From Hymenobacter sp. HSC-4F20 (lineage in GTDB: Bacteria; Bacteroidota; Bacteroidia; Cytophagales; Hymenobacteraceae), in the NCBI RefSeq assembly GCF_019599275.1, contig NZ_JAHZTD010000001.1:806001-870000 (forward strand): 64,000 nt of DNA. The letters are read 5' to 3'. The notes below the pieces were generated by a model. It made no database searches and was not told the origin of the DNA. It was given only the letters and a program-made list of their open reading frames with translations. The first letter of the stretch is position 1; every line of letters begins with the position of its first letter. Below, piece by piece: positions 55,375 to 64,000 of the stretch. The position numbers and the translations under genes were made by a program.

Positions 55375-57813
55375 ATGAAAAAACTCTACTCGCTCCTGGT
55401 TGGCTCCCTGTTCGTTAGCTCCCATCTGGTTTCGGCCCAAAGCCTGGCCGAGAAAACCAAAGGCATGCAAAAGTCGCCGGGCTTTTTCCCGTTTTACTGG
55501 GACGAGAAAACGGGCCGGGTGCTGCTGGAAATCGACAAGCTCGACCAGGAAATTCTCTACGTTAGCACGCTACCCAACGGGGTGGGCTCCAACGACCTGG
55601 GCCTGGACCGCGGCCAGATCGGGCAGACGCGCATTGTGAAGTTTATGAAGAGCGGCCCGAAGGTGCTGCTGCTGCAACCGAATTACGATTTCCGGGCCGT
55701 GAGCCCCAACGCCGAGGAGCGGCAGTCGGTGGAGAATTCCTTTGCCCAGTCGGTGCTCTGGGGTTTCAAGGCCGAAGCCCAGGAGGGAAACCGGGTGCTG
55801 ATTGATCTGACGCCTTTTCTGCTGCGCGACTCCCATCAGCTCGCCGACAAGCTCGAGGACCTGAAGCAGGGCTCCTATAAGGCTGAGGAAAGCCGCTCGG
55901 CGGTGTTTCTGCCCAACACCAAGTCGTTTCCGCAGAACACCGAGTTTGAAGCCGTGGTGACGCTTACGGGCAAGGGCAAAGGCCGCGAAATCAACTCCGT
56001 CACGCCCGACCCCAGCGCCGTAACGGTGCACCTGCACCACTCCTTCATTCAGCTGCCGGATGCTGGCTATAAGCCCCGCGCCTTCGACCCGCGGGCTGGC
56101 TACTTCGCCAACGAATACATGGACTACGCCGCGCCCATCGACCAGCCCATTCAGAAGCGGCAGATTGTGCGGCACCGCCTCCAGAAGAAAGACCCCACCG
56201 CGGCCGTGAGTGAGCCGGTGGAGCCCATCGTGTACTACCTCGACCGGGGCACGCCCGAGCCCGTGCGCTCGGCTCTGCTGGAAGGGGCCGCGTGGTGGAA
56301 CCAGGCCTTCGAGGCAGCCGGCTACCGCAACGCCTTTCAGGTGAAGATGCTCCCCGAAGGCGTGGACCCCATGGACATCCGCTACAACCTGATTCAGTGG
56401 ATTCACCGCTCCTCCCGCGGCTGGTCGTACGGCTCCTCCATCGTAGACCCACGCACCGGCGAAATCCTCAAGGGACAGGTGTCGTTGGGCTCCTTGCGCG
56501 AGCGGCAGGACTACCTGATTGCCGAAGGGCTGCTGCAACCTTACGAGGACGGCAAGCCCACCAGCCCCGAAATGCTGCGCGTAAGCATGGCCCGCCTGCG
56601 CCAGCTGGCGGCCCACGAGGTAGGCCACACTCTGGGCCTCTACCACAACTACGCTGCCAGCACCCGGGACCGGTCGTCGGTGATGGACTATCCCGTGCCC
56701 CGCCTCAAACTCCGCCCCGATGGCACCGTGGACCTGAGCGAGGCCTACACCACCGAAATCGGCACTTGGGATAAGCGCGCCATTCTCTACGGCTACCAGG
56801 ATTTTGGCCCGCAGGCCGATGAAGCCGCCGCGCTCAAGAACATCATCACCCAGACCCTCCAGGATGGCTACGTGTTCATGGCCGATGCCGACGCCCGGGC
56901 CCAGGGCGGGGCCCACCCGCTGGCCCACCTCTGGGACAACGGCACCAGCGCCGCCGATGAGCTGAATCACGTGATGGATGTGCGCCGGGCCGTGCTGGAC
57001 CGCTTCTCCGAAAAAGCCATTGCTCCCAACCAGCCCATGGCTACCCTGGAAGAAGTGCTCGTGCCCATGTACCTGCTGCAGCGCTACCAGGTAGAAGCCA
57101 CCTCCAAGGTGCTCGGCGGCCTCTACTACACCTACGCCGTGAAAGGCGACGGCCAGACCGTAACGCGCCTGGTAGAACCCGCCGAGCAGTGGAAAGCCTT
57201 CGATGCGCTCATGCGCACGATTTCGCCCCGTGAGCTGGCCCTGTCGGAAGAGCTGCTGGCTAAGATTCCGCCCCGCCCCGTGAACTACCCGCGCACCCGC
57301 GAAACCTTCAGCGCCCGCACCGGCCTGACCTTCGACCCCACCGGCGCGGCCGAATCGGCGGCAGCTACTACCCTGGAGTTTCTGCTGAACCCCCAGCGCG
57401 CCGCCCGCCTCGAAGAGTACCACGCCCGCCACCAAGAGCAGCTTGGTCTGGCCGCCGTCCTCGACCGACTAATAAAGCAGACCTGGCAGGCTAAGCCCGA
57501 AGCCGGCTACCCTGGCGAGCTGCAGCGCCTAGTGAACACGCTCACCCTGAACCGCCTGTTGACCCTGGCCGCTACCCCACAAGCGCCCACCGGCGTAAAG
57601 GCCCTGACCACTATGAAAGTGGACGAGCTGAAAACCTGGCTGCAAAAAGAGGTGAAATCGAACAAAGATGAGAACCGCAAAGCCACCCTATTCGCCGCCC
57701 TGCGCACCATACAGCAGTTCGAAGAAACCCCCGAGAAATTCCAGCCCGCCCCCGCCTTACCCATGCCCGATGGCGCCCCCATTGGTAGCGAGGACGGCTG
57801 CGCGGGATTTTAA
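55375..57813 (+). CDS. Secreted zinc-dependent metalloprotease (Bacteroidota DUF5117/DUF4953-type)
   Basis: The 812-residue protein has a signal peptide (LYSLLVGSLFVSSHLVSAQ), a large N-terminal beta-rich region (GFFPFYWDEKTGRVLLEI), DRGTPEPVRSALLEGAAWWNQAFEAAGY, and the zinc site HEVGHTLGLYHNY, which is an H-E-x-x-H-x-x-G-x-x-H motif as in metzincins, followed by SVMDYPVPRL as the Met-turn. It should be exported; the substrate is unknown. I chose the ATG at 55375, which starts the signal peptide; an open frame extends 24 codons upstream. It has no operon partners. Confidence 0.9.
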   Translation: MKKLYSLLVGSLFVSSHLVSAQSLAEKTKGMQKSPGFFPFYWDEKTGRVLLEIDKLDQEILYVSTLPNGVGSNDLGLDRGQIGQTRIVKFMKSGPKVLLLQPNYDFRAVSPNAEERQSVENSFAQSVLWGFKAEAQEGNRVLIDLTPFLLRDSHQLADKLEDLKQGSYKAEESRSAVFLPNTKSFPQNTEFEAVVTLTGKGKGREINSVTPDPSAVTVHLHHSFIQLPDAGYKPRAFDPRAGYFANEYMDYAAPIDQPIQKRQIVRHRLQKKDPTAAVSEPVEPIVYYLDRGTPEPVRSALLEGAAWWNQAFEAAGYRNAFQVKMLPEGVDPMDIRYNLIQWIHRSSRGWSYGSSIVDPRTGEILKGQVSLGSLRERQDYLIAEGLLQPYEDGKPTSPEMLRVSMARLRQLAAHEVGHTLGLYHNYAASTRDRSSVMDYPVPRLKLRPDGTVDLSEAYTTEIGTWDKRAILYGYQDFGPQADEAAALKNIITQTLQDGYVFMADADARAQGGAHPLAHLWDNGTSAADELNHVMDVRRAVLDRFSEKAIAPNQPMATLEEVLVPMYLLQRYQVEATSKVLGGLYYTYAVKGDGQTVTRLVEPAEQWKAFDALMRTISPRELALSEELLAKIPPRPVNYPRTRETFSARTGLTFDPTGAAESAAATTLEFLLNPQRAARLEEYHARHQEQLGLAAVLDRLIKQTWQAKPEAGYPGELQRLVNTLTLNRLLTLAATPQAPTGVKALTTMKVDELKTWLQKEVKSNKDENRKATLFAALRTIQQFEETPEKFQPAPALPMPDGAPIGSEDGCAGF

Positions 57814-57843
57814 GGAAGCATAGGCTTACCGCGCCGACTATAT

Positions 57844-57949
57844 AAAACTGTCATGCTGAGCGCAGCCGAAGCATCTCTACCTCTGGCTAACTTCTGACGG
57901 GAGAACAAAGCGGTAGAGATGCTTCGGCTGCGCTCAGCATGACAGTTTT
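57844..57949. repeat. Perfect inverted repeat, GTCATGCTGAGC family
   Basis: 38-base arms (57844-57881 and 57912-57949, beginning AAAACTGTCATGCTGAGCGC) are exact reverse complements with a 30-base spacer. It may also act as terminator for the metalloprotease gene (stop at 57813). Confidence 0.88.
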
Positions 57950-58029
57950 TATGTGACCATTATTTAGTTGCGGATTAAAGCAACAACTAGCTCTAATCCG
58001 CAACTTGAATTTTATAGTACTAACCTGCT

Positions 58030-58392
58030 CTATTCAAAGAAGTCGCCCGGGTCGGCTTGGCTGAGGTATTTGTTGAGGCTGCCTAGGTCGGCGAAGATGG
58101 GGTGGACGAGGTGCAGGAACTGTTGCGTAGCGGCGCGGCTGTCGGCGTAGGCGCGGAAGATTTCGTCTTCGCCGGCTAGCTCCAGGTGGTCCAGCAGCTC
58201 CGGGGCGTGTTCCTCTACAATGGTTTCGATGTGCTCGGCCCAGGAAGCGCCGCTGCCGCTGAAACCGTGCTTTTCGAACACGGCGTAGTAGTCGTCCATT
58301 TCTGATAAGTCGACTACAATGCGGTATTGGCGCTCGGGGGTAGCGTGCTCCTGCAGGTCGTAGATGAGAAAGGGATAGTAGGGGTTGGCCAT
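58030..58392 (-). CDS. Imm51-like putative immunity protein
   Basis: The 120-residue acidic protein has the pattern I know from the Imm51 family: MDDYYAVFEKHGFSGSGASWAEHI followed by ELLDHLELAGEDEIF and HPIFADLGSLNKYL near the end. It has no signal peptide. Imm51 proteins are antidotes of polymorphic toxins; no toxin is adjacent, so this would be an orphan. It lies between two hairpin repeats. Confidence 0.7.
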   Translation of the reverse strand: MANPYYPFLIYDLQEHATPERQYRIVVDLSEMDDYYAVFEKHGFSGSGASWAEHIETIVEEHAPELLDHLELAGEDEIFRAYADSRAATQQFLHLVHPIFADLGSLNKYLSQADPGDFFE

Positions 58393-58443
58393 GGGCGCAA
58401 GGTAGGGGTAGTAGGTTGAAGCAGCAGTGCATGACTACAAAAC

Positions 58444-58555
58444 TGTCATCCTGAGCATGTCGCGCATCAAGCGAGGACGAAGGACCTTTACAGACGGTAA
58501 CTAATTGCCATTGCGGCAAAGCAGTAGAGGTCCTTCGCTGAGGCTCAGAATGACA
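58444..58555. repeat. Inverted repeat, GTCATnCTGAGC family
   Basis: TGTCATCCTGAGCATGTCGC begins the left arm (58444) and the complement ends at 58555; the middle parts GAAGGACCT and AGGTCCTTC are preserved while other bases have drifted. Confidence 0.75.
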
Positions 58556-58565
58556 AATAGGGGTA

Positions 58566-59120
58566 CTATTTCACAACTTCACCACCACGTCCGTACGGGC
58601 TGTCGGCCTTGAACTGGCGCTCGAACTCCTCACGGGAGCAGAGCGACTTCACGTCCACCATACGGTCAACAGACAAGATGCCGTCGAGGTGGTCGATTTC
58701 GTGCTGGAGCAGTTCGGCCAGGTCGTCCTCGGGGCCGGCGTGGGTTTCGTGCCAGTGGCCCGCCAGGTCCTGGTAGCGCACCCGAATCCACGAGTAGCGC
58801 TCCACCTGCATGAAGATGGACAGGAAGGAGAGGCAGGCATCCCAGACCACCAGTTTCTCAGGGCTGTGGGCCACGATGCTGGGGTTGATAAGCGGCCACA
58901 CCGGACGGCCCGGCAGGCGCAGCAGAATTACGCGCTGCAGCTCGCCAATCTGGGGCGCGGCAATGGCCCGGCCGTAGCCGGTGGTGTCGCGCCAGTGGGC
59001 CACGGTGTCGGTCAGGTCCATGACCAGGTTGGCTATTTCGGCAGAGGTAGGGTCGGCTACGGGTTTGGCCACCGCACGTAGGGTAGGGTGGCCAAGCTGC
59101 AGAATGTCGCGGATGGGCAT
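58566..59120 (-). CDS. def: Peptide deformylase
   Basis: The 184-residue protein has the three deformylase motifs in divergent form: RAIAAPQIGE for motif 1, DACLSF for motif 2 (usually E-G-C-L-S) and LLQHEIDHLDG for motif 3, with metal ligands Cys, His and His. It would remove N-formyl groups from new proteins. The ATG at 59120 fits the conserved start. The altered motifs suggest a second, non-canonical deformylase rather than the housekeeping copy, which might be elsewhere. It lies upstream of the Imm51-like gene on the same strand. Confidence 0.88.
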   Translation of the reverse strand: MPIRDILQLGHPTLRAVAKPVADPTSAEIANLVMDLTDTVAHWRDTTGYGRAIAAPQIGELQRVILLRLPGRPVWPLINPSIVAHSPEKLVVWDACLSFLSIFMQVERYSWIRVRYQDLAGHWHETHAGPEDDLAELLQHEIDHLDGILSVDRMVDVKSLCSREEFERQFKADSPYGRGGEVVK

Positions 59121-59294
59121 GGGGAGTTCTAGGTAAAGGCAGAAGTAAAAATTGGCTTTCTCTCCCTGAGTTGAGAAAGGGGCAGGGGGTAGTAAAAGCA
59201 AATCCCAAGGGGTATAAAGCTATTACACCCATAGGGTAGGCTAGTCCCCAACTCCTGCTCATGCACGGAGGATAGTTGGTACTTGCATGCGTGG

Positions 59295-60485
59295 TTATTT
59301 CCCTGGCCCCATTACCTGCTCTACCAGTACGGCGCCGCTCATCCATGTCATCAGGAGCACGACCAGCACTCCGAATACCGTCAGGGCCAGCGGGTGGCGG
59401 TAGCTGCCGATGACGCTGGGGCGATAGGCGGCCACGAGCAGGGTGCCCAAGGTAATGGGCAGAATAAAGCCGTTCAGGGCCCCGGCCCAGACCAGCACAC
59501 TCACCGGCTTGCCTACCCACACGAATACCAGGGTCGAGAAAAGGATAAACCCGATAATCCAGCGGTTTTCATGGGTGGCCACGGCCGGCAGCATCGATTT
59601 AAGAAAGGAAATAGAGGTATAGGCCGAGCCGATAATGGAGGTAATGGCCGCCGCGAACATCACCACCCCAAACAACTTGTAGCCCACGGAGCCGGCAGCT
59701 AGTTGAAACACCGAAGCCGTAGGGTTGCCCTCATCAATGGCCAGGCCGCGGGCTACTACCCCCAGCGTAGCCAGAAACAGCAGCACCCGAATCAGGGAAG
59801 CTACTGATACGCCCATAATGGCGCTGCGCGATACCTCGGGCAGGGCTGTTGGGCCTTTTATACCGGCGTCGAGGAGGCGGTGCCCGCCGGAAAAGGTGAT
59901 GTAGCCGCCCACCGTACCGCCCACCAGGGTAATAATGGCCCGGTAGTCGATGGTAGCGGGAACGACAGTGCGCAGGGCGGCTTCGGCTACCGGCGGTTGG
60001 GTAACCACGGCTACGTAGATAATGGCCAGAATCATGACTAGGCCCATCAGTTGGGCAAACCGGTCCATGAGCGGCCCGGCCTCGCGCACCAGAAAAACAG
60101 CAAGTGCCAGGGCCGCCGCCAGCACTGCGCACCAAGCTACCGGCAGGCCCGTGAGTACCTCCAGCCCCAGCCCGGCCCCGCCCACGTTGCCGATGTTAAA
60201 GGCCAGTCCGCCCAACAGAATCAGCAGGGAAATAAAGCCGCCCAGCCCCGGCAGCACGCGGTTGGCAATGTCGGGGGCGCGTAGCTCCGACACGGCAATA
60301 ACCCGCCAGATGTTGAGCTGCACCGCAATATCAATTAGAATAGAGGTCAGGATAACGAAGCCGAAGCTGGCACCCAACGACTGGGTGAAAACGGTGGTTT
60401 GGGTGAGAAAACCCGGCCCTACGGCCGAGGTAGCCATCAGGAAGGCGGCGCCCAGCAGCACGCCCCAGTTGCGGGCCGGCCTCAC
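59295..60485 (-). CDS. NRAMP-type transporter of the 5-oxoprolinase operon
   Basis: The 396-residue protein has about eleven membrane segments and the NRAMP-like N terminus [20 protein letters not shown], in place of the canonical D-P-G-N ligands that bind metal ions, followed by [23 protein letters not shown]. Lack of the canonical metal ligands suggests transport of another substrate. The GTG at 60485 overlaps the last 4 bases of pxpA as GTGA, typical of translational coupling. In Bacillus subtilis a similar transporter, YcsG, sits next to the PxpA homologue, so transport linked to 5-oxoproline is plausible. Confidence 0.85.
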   Translation of the reverse strand: MRPARNWGVLLGAAFLMATSAVGPGFLTQTTVFTQSLGASFGFVILTSILIDIAVQLNIWRVIAVSELRAPDIANRVLPGLGGFISLLILLGGLAFNIGNVGGAGLGLEVLTGLPVAWCAVLAAALALAVFLVREAGPLMDRFAQLMGLVMILAIIYVAVVTQPPVAEAALRTVVPATIDYRAIITLVGGTVGGYITFSGGHRLLDAGIKGPTALPEVSRSAIMGVSVASLIRVLLFLATLGVVARGLAIDEGNPTASVFQLAAGSVGYKLFGVVMFAAAITSIIGSAYTSISFLKSMLPAVATHENRWIIGFILFSTLVFVWVGKPVSVLVWAGALNGFILPITLGTLLVAAYRPSVIGSYRHPLALTVFGVLVVLLMTWMSGAVLVEQVMGPGK

Positions 60486-61261
60486 GCGGAAACCGGCTGA
60501 TGGGTGCGCACGGCAATGCCTTCCTGCTCCAGCCGCGCCCGAATCTGTTGGGCAAACGCTAGGGCGTGGGCACCGTCGCCGTGCAAACACACGGTATCGG
60601 CCTGAATGGCGACGTCCGCGCCGGATTGGGCGCGCACCCGCCCGTCCTTCACCATGCGCACCACCTGGCTGATGGCCTTATCGGCGTCCGTAATTAGGGC
60701 GTCGGGCTGGCGGCGGGGCGTAAGCGTGCCGTTGGGCTGGTAGGTACGGTCGGCGAACACCTCCTGGGCGGTGGCCAGGCCCAGCTTTTGGCCGGCGTTG
60801 ATGAGGGCGCTGCCGGCCAGCCCGTACAGGCAGGCTTCGGGGTGCACATGGTACACGGCTTCGGCCAGAGCCTCGGCTAAGGCGGGGTTCACGGCGGCCA
60901 TATTATAGAGGGCGCCGTGGGGCTTTACGTGGTGCACTGTGCCGCCCTCAGCCCGCACGAAAGCCGCAAGTGCGCCGAGCTGGTACACCGTCATGTCGTA
61001 GGCTTCCTCGGGCGAAACCGCCATTTCGCGGCGTCCGAAGCCTACCAGGTCGGGTAGGCCGGGGTGGGCCCCAATGGCTACCCCGTGCTGCAGGGCCAAA
61101 CGTACGGTACGCTTCATTACGGCCGGGTCGCCGGCGTGGTAGCCGCAGGCAATGTTGGCGGAAGTCACGAAGGGCAGAATGGCTTCGTCGTGGCCCAGGG
61201 GGTAGGCGCCGAAGCTTTCCCCCATGTCACAGTTCAGGTCGACAGCGTAGGGTTGGTTCAT
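60482..61261 (-). CDS. pxpA: 5-oxoprolinase subunit A (LamB/YcsF family)
   Basis: The 259-residue protein matches Pxp[17 protein letters not shown] at the start, [38 protein letters not shown] and the late [11 protein letters not shown]. With PxpB and PxpC it hydrolyses 5-oxoproline (pyroglutamate) to glutamate using ATP. Its ATG overlaps the TGA of pxpC (ATGA, 61258-61261) and its stop overlaps the start of the transporter gene, so the operon is tightly coupled. Confidence 0.95.
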   Translation of the reverse strand: MNQPYAVDLNCDMGESFGAYPLGHDEAILPFVTSANIACGYHAGDPAVMKRTVRLALQHGVAIGAHPGLPDLVGFGRREMAVSPEEAYDMTVYQLGALAAFVRAEGGTVHHVKPHGALYNMAAVNPALAEALAEAVYHVHPEACLYGLAGSALINAGQKLGLATAQEVFADRTYQPNGTLTPRRQPDALITDADKAISQVVRMVKDGRVRAQSGADVAIQADTVCLHGDGAHALAFAQQIRARLEQEGIAVRTHQPVSA

Positions 61262-62265
61262 TGATAGTGGAAAAGGGCGAGGCCCCGTTGGAATTGCTGA
61301 AGGGTTTTTTCCTGGTGCAGGTACCAGTAGTGCGCTTCCGTGAGGCTGACCTCCTGAAAGCGCAGCCTACCCCCCGGCGGCACCTGAGCCAGGTGGGAAA
61401 AGTCGGCGGTGATGACCTGCCCGATACGGGGGTAGCCGCCGGTGGTCTGATGGTCAGCCAGCAAGACGATGGGCGCGCCGGAAGCGGGTACCTGCACGGT
61501 GCCGAATGTAACGGCTGAGGAGAGAATTTCCTGCTCGGCGCGGCGCTGCAGTTCTGGCCCCGCCAGCCGGTAGCCCATGCGGTCCGATTGCGGCGTCACA
61601 GTAAACTCTTCCTCCCAGAAAGCCCGCTGACTGGCCGGCGTGAACAAGTCATACTCCGGCCCCCGCAGGACCCGGATGACCGGCGCCGCTTCCAGCCCCG
61701 GCGTCAGGGCCGGATCAGGAAACCAAGCCGTAGTAGCCCAGCGTGGGCCTGATTGTGAGCTGAGCAACTGCTGGTGCAGGCGTTGCCCGGCGGGCGTTGG
61801 GCCGGGAGCGGGCAGCACGTCGCCGGCCCGCAAGGCCCGCCCTTCCAGGCCACCCAGGCCGGCCCGCAGGTAGGTTGATTGGCTGCCCAGCACCGTCGGC
61901 ACCGCTAGTCCTCCGGAAAAAGCCAGGTAGGCCCGGCAGCCCGCGCGGGCCGGCCCGAAGGCCAGCTCACTGCCGCGCCTGACGGCTATAGGCCGGTGGA
62001 GGGGTAGCAATTCGCCATCCAAGGTTGCCGATAAATCGGCCCCGGTCAGGGCCAGCAGGTGGTCAGCTTCAAACCGGAGGGTAGGCCCCAGCAAGGTGAT
62101 TTCCAGGCCGGCCGCTCCGGGCGGGTTGTTCACCAGCAGATTGGCTACGCGCAGGGCCAGGCTGTCCATGGGGCCGCTGACAATCACGCCCGCCTGCCGG
62201 TAGCCCCGGCGGCCGCCATCCTGAATGGTGGTGAGCAGGCCCGGCCGAAGAACGCTACAGCTCAT
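61258..62265 (-). CDS. pxpC: 5-oxoprolinase subunit C (biotin-dependent carboxyltransferase family)
   Basis: The 335-residue protein starts with [19 protein letters not shown], contains [27 protein letters not shown] and a middle [12 protein letters not shown], then [19 protein letters not shown], all typical of PxpC/KipA-type proteins. It is the partner of PxpB in the ATP-dependent step of 5-oxoproline cleavage. The ATG at 62265 overlaps the pxpB end by 11 bases; an upstream frame is antisense to other coding sequence. Confidence 0.94.
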   Translation of the reverse strand: MSCSVLRPGLLTTIQDGGRRGYRQAGVIVSGPMDSLALRVANLLVNNPPGAAGLEITLLGPTLRFEADHLLALTGADLSATLDGELLPLHRPIAVRRGSELAFGPARAGCRAYLAFSGGLAVPTVLGSQSTYLRAGLGGLEGRALRAGDVLPAPGPTPAGQRLHQQLLSSQSGPRWATTAWFPDPALTPGLEAAPVIRVLRGPEYDLFTPASQRAFWEEEFTVTPQSDRMGYRLAGPELQRRAEQEILSSAVTFGTVQVPASGAPIVLLADHQTTGGYPRIGQVITADFSHLAQVPPGGRLRFQEVSLTEAHYWYLHQEKTLQQFQRGLALFHYQ

Positions 62266-62998
62266 GTTCCTGCAGGTGCTGGTACTCGGCTTCAGAAATG
62301 GGCACGAACCGCAGCCGCTGGCCCGCTTGCAGCAAGCTCGGCGACGCGGCCTCGGGCGTGAACAGGCGGCGCGGGGTGCGCCCAATCAGCTGCCAGCCGC
62401 CCGGGGTGGGGAGGGAGTAGATGCCGGTCTGGCGACCGGCAATACCCACCGCGCCCGCCGGCACCAGGGGCCGGGGCTGAGTTTTGCGCGGGGCCGCCAG
62501 CCGTTCGTTCATTCCGCCCAGGTAGGGAAAGCCGGGCGCAAAACCAATCATATACACCAGGTACTCGGGCTCGGTATGCAGGCGGATGACGTCCGCCGCC
62601 GCAAGGCCGGTGTAGCGGCTCAGCAGGTCCAGATCAGGCCCGAAAGCGCCACCGTAGCACACCGGAATTTCGACCACAGGTGTCGCGTCAGGGGCGGGTA
62701 GTTCGGGCAATTGGTGCAGCAGCTGCCGGAGCGACTCCGAAACCCGTTGGTAGGGGTCTTGCTGGCCTGCCTGGCTCACCACCCACGGGTCGTAGTACAC
62801 GGTGAGGGTAGTGAAGGCCGGCACGTATTCCAGCAACCCCGGAAACGGGTGAGCGTCGAGGCTGGCGCCCACGGCCTGAATGGTGCGGTGCGTAGCCTCA
62901 CTGATACTTCCGCCGAATTGCAGCACCACGGCCGCGTCGCCGAGGGGGTAGAGCTGAACCGGCGTTGGGCCGGAAGGTGGGGGTAGGGGCTGGTCCAT
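62255..62998 (-). CDS. pxpB: 5-oxoprolinase subunit B (KipI-like)
   Basis: The 247-residue protein matches PxpB/KipI: YPLGDAAVVLQFG near the start, IPVCYGGAFGPDL, LVYMIGFAPGFPYLGGM, and VPAGAVGIAGRQTGIYSLPTPGGWQLIGRTP, including the conserved G-G-W. It is the first gene of the leftward pxpB-pxpC-pxpA-transporter operon. The ATG at 62998 begins the conserved region; the longer frame upstream is antisense to the divergent aminopeptidase gene. The 51-base gap to that gene must hold both promoters. Confidence 0.94.
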   Translation of the reverse strand: MDQPLPPPSGPTPVQLYPLGDAAVVLQFGGSISEATHRTIQAVGASLDAHPFPGLLEYVPAFTTLTVYYDPWVVSQAGQQDPYQRVSESLRQLLHQLPELPAPDATPVVEIPVCYGGAFGPDLDLLSRYTGLAAADVIRLHTEPEYLVYMIGFAPGFPYLGGMNERLAAPRKTQPRPLVPAGAVGIAGRQTGIYSLPTPGGWQLIGRTPRRLFTPEAASPSLLQAGQRLRFVPISEAEYQHLQEHEL

Positions 62999-63049
62999 CG
63001 GAGGGTTTGCGTTACCTTGGGTGTTCGACCTGATGGAATTTCTCTCGGA

Positions 63050-64000
63050 ATGAAGCTTCAATATAGTACCGGCGCGCGCCGCAGCGTGTTTTTGTTGGCC
63101 CTGGGCCTGGTAGCCTGCTCTAAAAAACTCATGGTTTCTACCCCTGCTACCCCCGCCGCAGCCCCGGTTGCCGTAGTGCCCGGCGTCAGTCAGGAGCTGG
63201 CCCAGGACCGCTCCCGACGCCTTTCCCGCCTGGGCTATGAGCTGCATCTGTTCGTGCCGTCGCGCAAGGAGCAGCCCATTGCCGCCACCGAAACCGTCCG
63301 CTTTCACCTCACCGATGCCAGCCAGCCCGTGCAGCTCGATTTCAAGGAGCAGCCCGACCACCTAAAAAGCCTGACGGTGAATGGTAAACCCACGACAATT
63401 GACTTCCGGCAGGAGCACCTGGTGCTACCCCCCGCCAGCCTGCAAACCGGCCCGAACGAGGTGAAGATTGAGTTTACGGCCGGCAACCAGAGCCTCAACC
63501 GCAACGAGGACTTTCTGTACACCCTGCTCGTGCCCGACCGCGCCCGCACCGTGTTTCCGGTCTTCGACCAGCCTAATCTGAAGGCGTCCTTTCAACTCAC
63601 GCTCACGATGTCGCCCGAATGGCAAGGCCTGGCCAACGGTCCGCTGCTAGATTCCACGTCCACGGCCACGAGCAAGACTTTGCGCTTCGCACCCTCGGAT
63701 ACCATCAGCACCTACCTGTTCTCGTTTGCGGCCGGCCGGTTCACGCGGGTTGCGCGCACGTTGGGGGGTAGGGAGATGCAGTTTCTGCACCGCGAAACCG
63801 ACCCGGATAAAGTGCGGCTGAGCCTGGACCCCATCTTCCAGATTCATGCCGATGCGCTGAAGTTTCTGGAGCAGTACACCGCCATTCCGTACCCGTTCCG
63901 CAAGTTCGATTTTGTGGCCCTGCCCGACTTCCAGTACGGAGGCATGGAGCACGTAGGCGCCATCGACTACAAAGCCAGCACCCTGTTTCTGGACGAAGGT
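63050..64000 (+). CDS. M1-family aminopeptidase lipoprotein, 3' end outside window
   Basis: From the ATG at 63050 the frame stays open to the last base (317 codons). The N terminus has a lipoprotein signal ending in GLVACS (Cys24), then the N-terminal beta domain typical of M1 aminopeptidases, including VFPVFDQPNLKASFQLTL and a later YGGMEHVGA at about residues 297-305, the G-x-M-E-N/H recognition motif for the peptide amino end. The zinc motif H-E-x-x-H would lie just beyond the window edge. It should clip N-terminal residues from peptides in the periplasm or at the surface. It is divergent from the pxp operon. Confidence 0.9.
   Translation, partial: MKLQYSTGARRSVFLLALGLVACSKKLMVSTPATPAAAPVAVVPGVSQELAQDRSRRLSRLGYELHLFVPSRKEQPIAATETVRFHLTDASQPVQLDFKEQPDHLKSLTVNGKPTTIDFRQEHLVLPPASLQTGPNEVKIEFTAGNQSLNRNEDFLYTLLVPDRARTVFPVFDQPNLKASFQLTLTMSPEWQGLANGPLLDSTSTATSKTLRFAPSDTISTYLFSFAAGRFTRVARTLGGREMQFLHRETDPDKVRLSLDPIFQIHADALKFLEQYTAIPYPFRKFDFVALPDFQYGGMEHVGAIDYKASTLFLDEG

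Noticed and set aside
55570..57435. 621-codon open frame on the minus strand
   Set aside because: It is exactly antisense to the metalloprotease gene, which has clear motifs, and its translation is Gly/Val/His-rich without any family features.
23573..58555. Repeated hairpins considered as CRISPR arrays
   Set aside because: Copies are single, far apart, inverted rather than direct, and no cas genes are present.
1..64000. tRNA and rRNA genes
   Set aside because: All intergenic gaps were read; none showed a cloverleaf-like or rRNA-like sequence.

Overview
This window looks like a chromosomal piece of a high-GC Bacteroidota, most likely Hymenobacter or a close Cytophagales relative. The reasons are a type VI secretion system of the Bacteroidota-only subtype (T6SSiii: TssO, two-domain TssD/Hcp tube proteins, no TssJ/L/M in view), a CrtA-type carotenoid monooxygenase, a promoter-like site of the Bacteroidota form TTTG-N18-TAnnTTTn, weak Shine-Dalgarno sequences, and families of long dispersed hairpin repeats. 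No tRNA, rRNA, CRISPR array, transposase or replication origin was seen.

Positions 1-18,540 hold the T6SSiii locus and its cargo. A plus-strand baseplate/envelope operon (tssK-like end, tssO, tssE, tssF) enters from the left and ends at a perfect 60-bp palindrome. Facing it are an ankyrin-repeat protein, a small putative immunity gene, a TssD-toxin fusion and the ClpV/TssH unfoldase. Divergent from clpV are tssB, tssC and the plain tube protein TssD. A second cargo operon then runs leftward: an L,D-transpeptidase-like effector without signal peptide, two paralogous lipoproteins (probable periplasmic immunity proteins), VgrG, a PAAR-like/Hint/C-terminal toxin protein and its putative immunity gene. 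The window therefore holds at least three effector candidates with different targets (peptidoglycan, a probable ADP-ribosyltransferase-like target, probable RNA or DNA) loaded in three ways: free or VgrG-associated, fused to the tube, and fused to the tip.

Positions 19,052-38,490 are mostly housekeeping and accessory metabolism: crtA, a PNPOx-fold protein, ACP phosphodiesterase, SlyD, isoaspartyl peptidase, an IGHMBP2-like helicase, a SUKH-like protein, a QorB-like reductase, an AraC regulator divergent from an aldo/keto reductase, an ethanolamine catabolism operon (permease, EutB, a DUF1810 protein, EutC), a YgjP-like metallopeptidase, a second aldo/keto reductase and an S41 peptidase.

Positions 38,587-47,903 form a leftward efflux and metal-response cluster: response regulator, sensor kinase, small membrane protein, four-helix Cys-rich copper-binding-type protein, then membrane fusion protein, RND pump and outer-membrane factor. 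Positions 48,068-52,563 carry two nucleotidyltransferase genes, one of them a 1,111-residue fusion of a GHMP-kinase-like half and a UGPase half in the opposite order to Fkp. Positions 52,844-58,392 include Imm32-like, VWA, CbrC-like, metalloprotease and Imm51-like genes. The end (58,566-63,000) has peptide deformylase and the 5-oxoprolinase operon pxpB-pxpC-pxpA with an overlapping NRAMP-type transporter, followed by a divergent M1 aminopeptidase lipoprotein that runs off the right edge.
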